A DNA stretch of 64,000 bases from Siniperca chuatsi (taxonomy: Eukaryota > Chordata > Actinopteri > Centrarchiformes > Sinipercidae), in assembly GCF_020085105.1 (NCBI RefSeq), contig NC_058046.1, positions 8,594,675 through 8,658,674 of the forward strand, given 5' to 3'. Below the pieces are notes generated by a model. It saw only the letters and a list, made by a program, of their open reading frames with translations, had not been told where the DNA came from and ran no database searches. A program made the position numbers and the translations under genes. Positions 60,201 through 64,000 of the stretch are shown piece after piece. The first letter of the stretch is position 1, and every line of letters begins with the position of its first letter.

Positions 60201-62129
60201 AACTTCCCAACCGATGCTGACCATCCAGCAGATAGAGACCATCTTCTTCAAAGTGCCAGAGCTTCATGAGATCCACAAGGACTTCTATGACGCTCTGCTT
60301 CCCCGAGTCCAGGACTGGGGCCACCAACAGTGTGTAGGGGACCTCTTCCAGAAACTGGTATGGTGATGATATGTTTGTTAGCGTCAGTAAGACAACCAAA
60401 GAAACAAAAATGTTCATGTTTAGTGTGTGAAGAATTGTTTTGTCTACGTTATCTCTGCTGTCATGAATAAGTGTGTCAACACAAAGCGTACCAGGTAATT
60501 CATTAGCGTTGGAAATCCATTTATATTGTGTAAATCATGTTAACACAAAAATAATCAACCATGGCTCAGAAAATTTACAAATATCAACTTACATTTTTTA
60601 TGTATGAATTATTTCAAGATATCATTTTGGAGGAAAACATGTCATGATAGTGTTTCAGAACTAAAACAACAAAAACCTATTTTTCCACTTTTGATTTGTA
60701 ACACTTGTTTAACTGCAGTGTGAGTGTTTAGTTATCACACAAAGTTAAGTACAGTATGCCAATCCCTTCAGCTGGTTTAAACCCTCCTTTGGATAAGAAG
60801 ACCAAGCATCAAATAACACGAGACCTCACAAGATTAAATTGTGTGTTGGTTTCTAAACAAACAGAGCACCATTCGTCAAGTCAGTAACTTTCAGAAACTA
60901 ATTATAGCACTCCTTAAATGTCATACCTTGATCATTAATGATAGTTAAAAGAGGGGAGACTTTCAGAGGGAAAGGGTGGGAGTCTTTGGCTGTTTGTAAT
61001 GCTTAGGGGATCTTGCAGAGCACATGTGAGTAGACTGCCTGGAGTCATCTCCCGGCCAGATAAAAGCCTCGCTTCACCACATTACAGGCAGTAAAGGAGA
61101 ACAAAACTCTCTATAGGAGGTCGCTGAATAAGAGCTACCTCAGTGTTTGCTGTTGGATGAAAAACACACATACATCAAATCACACGCAATTGCATCAATT
61201 CCTCCTGTAATACTATTATGCCAACACATGCCTGAGCACGGCATACAGTGACACACCCAGTGGAAATCACAGACTAGTAAAATCTATCTTCTCTGTTACC
61301 AAATGAATCTAATCTGTACTCTACTTGTGCTGTGTAGGCCAGCCAGCTTGGAGTGTACCGGGCCTTTGTGGATAACTATAAGGTTGCTGTGGAGACGGCA
61401 GACAAGTGCTGCCAGGCAAATGCTCAGTTTGCAGAGATATCTGAGGTATGTAATCAGGCTACGCACAGCAGGACTGCGGCAGGCCAGTTTTTGATGTTGC
61501 ACAGCTGCCTGTGACAAGTGATGACAAGGCAGTTTTCAGCAGTCCTCACTGTGTAAAGAGCCACGCAGCTCTTTACAGCGTGCAGATTGTTTTAATTGCG
61601 CTGTAGGGCAGTTGCTGTGATTTAATGAGGGTATTTTTTTCTCAATATTCCCTCTGGTGTTATCTTCCTGCCAGAATCTCAAGGTCAAAAGCACAAAGGA
61701 CTGCAAAGACCAGTCGGCTAAAAATTCACTGGAAAGTGAGTACTGAGTGAAATGAATGGCCAACCTCCACATTAATCAATACTGCTATAAGTAGTTGAGC
61801 TGTGACTAGGCCTGTTGAGCTGATTCTTCCTCCTCCACAGCTCTTCTCTACAAACCTGTGGACAGAGTGACGCGCAGCACACTCGTTCTGCATGTAAGTC
61901 GATCTGCCTAACACAAATCTGGAGCAACATCTTGTCTGCATGAAGAGAGTTTTGGGGATTGAATTTGTCATAATCTTTTCTATTCTAGGACCTCCTGAAG
62001 CACACGCCCTCAAGCCACCCGGACTATGCACTGTTACAGGACGCCCTGCGCATCTCTCAGAACTTCCTGTCCAGTATTAATGAAGAGATCACCCCACGTA
62101 GACAGTCCATGACAGTTAAGAAGGGAGAG
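43881..62129 (+). CDS. bcr: Breakpoint cluster region protein (BCR), 5' part, cut by window end
   Basis: Rho GEF/GAP signalling protein. Eight coding exons are in the window: 43881-45240, 57303-57484, 59271-59375, 60172-60357, 61338-61445, 61675-61735, 61841-61893, 61989-62129. They join in frame to 732 residues of an expected ~1270. Seen: N-terminal oligomerization coiled coil (about 28-68, [18 protein letters not shown]), a long Ser/Pro-rich region, the GRB2-type motif YVNM at Tyr192 (human Tyr177), [11 protein letters not shown] and [11 protein letters not shown] blocks, then the Dbl-homology domain from about residue 527 ([20 protein letters not shown]) through [13 protein letters not shown]. 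The N-terminal coiled coil distinguishes it from the paralogue ABR. The PH, C2 and RhoGAP domains are beyond 64000. In-frame stop upstream of the ATG supports the start. Confidence 0.95.
46579..46619. repeat. Perfect 18 bp hairpin, 5 nt loop
   Basis: CAGCATGAAGTGTAAGCT at 46579-46596 is followed by AGCAC and then its exact reverse complement at 46602-46619. Transcribed within bcr intron 1. Confidence 0.95.
46855..47170. repeat. Dispersed bcr-intron repeat family, copy 1
   Basis: Shares GGATCCTACATTTCC-ATAATGCA, CATGCCCCCAGTTTGTAATGCA and CCCTGATGACATC-CTATGACATCA blocks with copies at ~49582, ~58215 and fragments near 50990 and 51780. Confidence 0.75.
49582..50035. repeat. Dispersed bcr-intron repeat family, copy 2
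   Basis: Starts TTAAAGGGGCAGTCCGGTGG; same block order as copy 1. The CCCTGATGACATC...GACATCA(C)CAGGGG unit is itself repeated (about 49790 and 49960). Confidence 0.75.
50603..50740. repeat. Diverged ~130 bp repeat, copy 1
   Basis: Reads GGGCTTTGATTCTCTCTGTT ... GAGCTATTTCAACACACGCTGAT ... GGGCTGGGC and matches 52588-52715 in the same orientation. Confidence 0.6.
50985..51110. repeat. Fragment of the bcr-intron repeat family
   Basis: TTTCTTACTCACAGGGAGTACTACACA...CTCTGGAGGAGCTTTGTCAAGTCTGAGAAAAT is the inverse of the 3' part of copy 1 (CAGACTTGACAAAGCTCCTCCAGAG). Confidence 0.65.
51155..51775 (-). repeat. Long dispersed repeat, copy A (inverted relative to copy at 62810)
   Basis: Contains ATTGCCATGAAATTTTGCACAGACATTC, a second diverged ATGTCATGAAATTTGGCACACACATTC unit, and TTAGCATGCTAACA/GAGCATGTTAGCATGCTTACC. 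Its reverse complement matches 62810-63240. A tandem internal unit of about 150 bp is visible. Common fish repeat; superfamily not assigned. Confidence 0.75.
51780..51850 (-). repeat. Fragment of the bcr-intron repeat family, inverted
   Basis: Reverse complement of the CATGCCCCC-GTTTGTAA-GCAGGCTTTCTG block of copy 1. Confidence 0.6.
52408..52432. repeat. Poly-T tract
   Basis: About 25 consecutive T in bcr intron 1. Confidence 0.85.
52588..52715. repeat. Diverged ~130 bp repeat, copy 2
   Basis: Matches 50603-50740: GGGCTCTGATTCTCTCTCTTTGTC ... GAGCTATTTTAACACACTGATCA ... GGCTGGGCAG. Confidence 0.6.
54664..54697. repeat. Perfect 14 bp hairpin, 6 nt loop
   Basis: TATGTTATGTGTTT, loop ATGTTA, then AAACACATAACATA. 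AT-rich, in bcr intron 1. Confidence 0.85.
56695..56990. repeat. Dispersed repeat shared with ift81 intron 10, copy B
   Basis: Same words and order as 34690-35060 (GCTGTAAACACAATGTCTGACATATTATCACC, GGTCTCCACCCACTCCTGA, CAGGTAGTGTACAGTG). Confidence 0.7.
57303..57484 (+). CDS. bcr: bcr exon 2
   Basis: Residues 454-514 ([20 protein letters not shown] to SGSLESTLS). Serine-rich linker with [17 protein letters not shown], close to human. Acceptor CACAG, donor GTAATG. Confidence 0.93.
58215..58480. repeat. Dispersed bcr-intron repeat family, copy 3
   Basis: CACTTCCACAAAGTTTGGAAAC ... CCGGATCCTGCATTTCCCATAATGCA ... CTGCTCCAGAGCCATGGAGGACAT. In bcr intron 2. Confidence 0.7.
59271..59375 (+). CDS. 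bcr: bcr exon 3
   Basis: Residues 515-549 ([20 protein letters not shown] to LEALLI). Start of the Dbl-homology domain; 105 bp, acceptor TATCAG, donor GTATGT. Confidence 0.95.
59470..59890. repeat. Diverged tandem duplication in bcr intron 3
   Basis: A unit of roughly 220 bp occurs twice: AAAACACATTCTTC...GAAAAGTTGAA...GTTAGCTAATTTAGTTAGCAAGCTTTTGCTAG...ACTGAGTCAGTTTG and again with AATAACACATTCTTCTGC...AGCTAATATTAGCAAACCTTTGATAG...ACTGAGTCAGTTCAG. Confidence 0.7.
60172..60357 (+). CDS. bcr: bcr exon 4
   Basis: Residues 550-611 ([20 protein letters not shown] to VGDLFQKL), DH domain, with [20 protein letters not shown]. Confidence 0.96.
61338..61445 (+). CDS. bcr: bcr exon 5
   Basis: Residues 612-647 ([20 protein letters not shown] to AQFAEISE), DH domain. 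Confidence 0.95.
61675..61735 (+). CDS. bcr: bcr exon 6
   Basis: Residues 648-667 ([20 protein letters not shown]) plus one base; 61 bp, donor GTGAGT. Confidence 0.92.
61841..61893 (+). CDS. bcr: bcr exon 7 (53 bp)
   Basis: Residues 668-685 ([18 protein letters not shown]), with the conserved DH-domain segment [11 protein letters not shown]. Acceptor CCACAG, donor GTAAGT. Confidence 0.94.
61989..62129 (+). CDS. bcr: bcr exon 8
   Basis: Residues 686-732 ([20 protein letters not shown] to [10 protein letters not shown]), end of the DH domain. The next exon, expected to begin HRQLLKD, was not found before 64000. Confidence 0.95.
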
Positions 62130-64000
62130 GTCAGTGTGGAAAGCTGAGTCACTGCATCATCTCAGGGTTATACTGACTCCAGGGGGATAAATCCACTTTT
62201 TTCAAACAAATGTGCTCAGGTCCGCTGAAAACCAAATGCAATATAAAATGTGTTTTTGGTAGTTAAATGAACAAGTGTCAACTTCCCCTTCATACTGCCA
62301 GCTGGCGCATTTTAAGTTGACTAGTTCCTATAAGTGAGTCAGAAACTTGATTGACACTGGATTTGCTGGTTATTCACCCAAAAAAATTCCATCAATTCTG
62401 TTTGCTTGAGAGAAGCCCAAGCTGTAGTTAATATTCACCAAGGGTTTGCGTAGAGGAGAAGGGCAAATTAAGAATAGGTACAGCTTGTTCCCTTTGTGGA
62501 GCACTTATTCACTTTGCCAAGGACAAATTCAGTGGTTTGAATGGTGTGGTGGCACAGCGACGAGGCCTGGCACCACAATACTGGCTCCCTGGGCCGCTCC
62601 AGCTTTTATATGGTTTTATATTTGTCCAATATATGCGTCACTAACTACCACCCATTTTTGGTGGTCTTCTAGCTCTTGAGCGTTTTGGAGCATTGAGGAG
62701 AATTGAGCTTGTATTTTCACAAATATCCAATATTAGAGGGAAAAAAGTCTCTTGTGAAATGATTGAAAACACAAAACTTAACAAGACAGGAGTCTTTCTA
62801 CGCATGTGAGGCTGTACTTAGGCACAGTGGTGCTTTGAGCTAAATGCTAATGTCAGCATGCTCACAATGACAATGCTAACATGCTGATGTTTAGCAGGTA
62901 TGATGTTTACCAAGTTCACCATCTTTGTTTAGCATATTAGCATGCTAACATTTGCTAATTAGCACTAAACATAAAGTACAGATGAGGCTGATGTGAATGC
63001 CAGTGGTTTTGCAGGGATTTATAATACTGGACAAATTAAAAATTTGACCCGATGATGGCATTAGATGAAAAGTAAAGGATGACCAAAGTTATCACAAATG
63101 CTCCTGAGGGGAAGATGGTCTGTGCCAAATTTCATGGCAGTTCATCCAATAGTTTAATATTTCAGTCTGGACCAAAGTGGTGGACTGACTGACAGACTGA
63201 CATTGCCATCCATAAAGCCTTGCCGCTAGCGTGGGTAAAACCTATAAAGGGAATTGGGCTACATGTTTATGTTTAGTAATATGCTGCTAAAGTTCTTGAT
63301 TGACAGAACACTTGATTATATGGACTTGAGTTTTACATTTTGTCCCAAAAATGAACATACTGTACAGTATTTTAGAACACTTTGACTTATTTGATTTTCT
63401 CACTGAAACAGCATCATTGTGGAATTCAGGATTATATCCGCCTCTGTGCTTTACGCCATGTCGTGGCTGTTGACAGTAAAAAGCTCAAAGCACAAGGTGT
63501 CTGGAAGCTGCAATAAAACCAGAGTGTGAGTCGGGTTGTTGCTGACTCATCTACCCCTGTCTGCTTTAGTTGTGAAGGAAGTGGAGCGTAGAGGAAGCTC
63601 GTGACAAAGCAGTGCAAACACTGGAGGCAAGGGGTCTCTGTGTTGCAAACCAGGAAAACCTGTCGATTACCTCCGCGCTCACTCCCATCCTTCCCTGCCG
63701 CAGTGTCAACTCTGCTTCCCAGAAATGACCTGCAGCACTCCTTATCAACTTTACTGTCTAACCAACCTTCTGCCCTGGGTGTGTACCGACTTACCCGTGC
63801 TTCCTGACCCCTCTGTCCCCCCCCCACACCACGCATCCCAGGGCTCTGATTCAGATGACCTGACTGAAAACTTCCTGTTTTTTTTCTGGGAACTGGCCCT
63901 GCCCACCAGGGTGGGATATTAAATCAAAGAAAGTTCTTGGGAACAGTCTACTGTATATTGTCTAGGAAGTCTGAATTCCCACAAGGAGATTGACAGATAA
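62130..64000 (+). other. bcr: bcr intron 8, incomplete
   Basis: Holds the repeat at 62810-63240 and otherwise no recognisable exon. ORFs around 63430-63920 have no known family and were not annotated. Confidence 0.7.
62810..63240 (+). repeat. Long dispersed repeat, copy B
   Basis: GCTGTACTTAGGCACAGTGGTGCTTTGAGC ... AGCATGCTAACATTTGC ... AAATTTCATGGCAGTTCATCCAATAG ... GGACCAAAGTGGTGGAC. Reverse complement of the repeat at 51155-51775; together they form an inverted pair about 11 kb apart within bcr. Confidence 0.75.

Noticed and set aside
63432..63836. 134-codon minus-strand ORF near the window end
   Set aside because: No known family; within bcr intron 8 and overlapped by equally long + strand ORFs.

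Overview
This is vertebrate nuclear DNA, almost certainly from a ray-finned (percomorph-like) teleost. Evidence: split genes with GT-AG introns, long AT-rich introns, CA/GT microsatellites, many short inverted-terminal-repeat elements of the kind common in fish, and proteins very close to but distinct from the mammalian ones. There are no operons, ribosome binding sites, CRISPR arrays or tRNA genes. Gene identities come from reading the translated exons against remembered human SERCA2, IFT81 and BCR; no database search was run. || Layout. (1) 1-~595: probable 3' UTR tail of an unidentified + strand gene ending at an AATAAA. (2) ~700-26,848, minus strand: atp2a2 (SERCA2 Ca2+ pump). All 20 coding exons of the SERCA2b form were placed (1041 codons, in frame throughout, consensus splice sites). 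A conserved internal donor in the last exon and a downstream mini-exon at 1411-1424 together predict a SERCA2a form of 996 residues. (3) ~26,849-29,440: atp2a2 5' flank and a spacer without a recognisable gene. (4) 29,675-41,975, minus strand: ift81, 18 coding exons, 676 codons, including one GC-AG intron. (5) ~42,000-43,880: divergent intergenic region between ift81 and the next gene. (6) 43,881 to the window end, plus strand: bcr, with its large first coding exon (453 codons), a 12 kb first intron, and exons 2-8 covering the linker and most of the Dbl-homology (RhoGEF) domain. The PH, C2 and RhoGAP parts lie beyond the window. || The three genes have no shared pathway: a sarco/endoplasmic reticulum Ca2+ ATPase, an intraflagellar-transport tubulin-cargo protein, and a Rho GEF/GAP signalling protein. 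The neighbouring of atp2a2 and ift81 is also seen in mammals (human 12q24), so that pair is ancient synteny. || Structure beyond the genes is mostly mobile DNA: a nested foldback element in atp2a2 intron 19, a 264 bp element with perfect 20 bp inverted ends and an ~870 bp element in introns 4 and 3, hAT-like non-autonomous elements (one with an intact 8 bp target duplication) in ift81, and several repeat families with multiple copies in bcr introns. I found no undescribed multi-gene system. The most useful observations are the predicted SERCA2a terminal exon, a changed phospholamban-contact motif in SERCA2, the GC-AG intron and TE-tail polyadenylation signal in ift81, and a perfect 18 bp hairpin in bcr intron 1.
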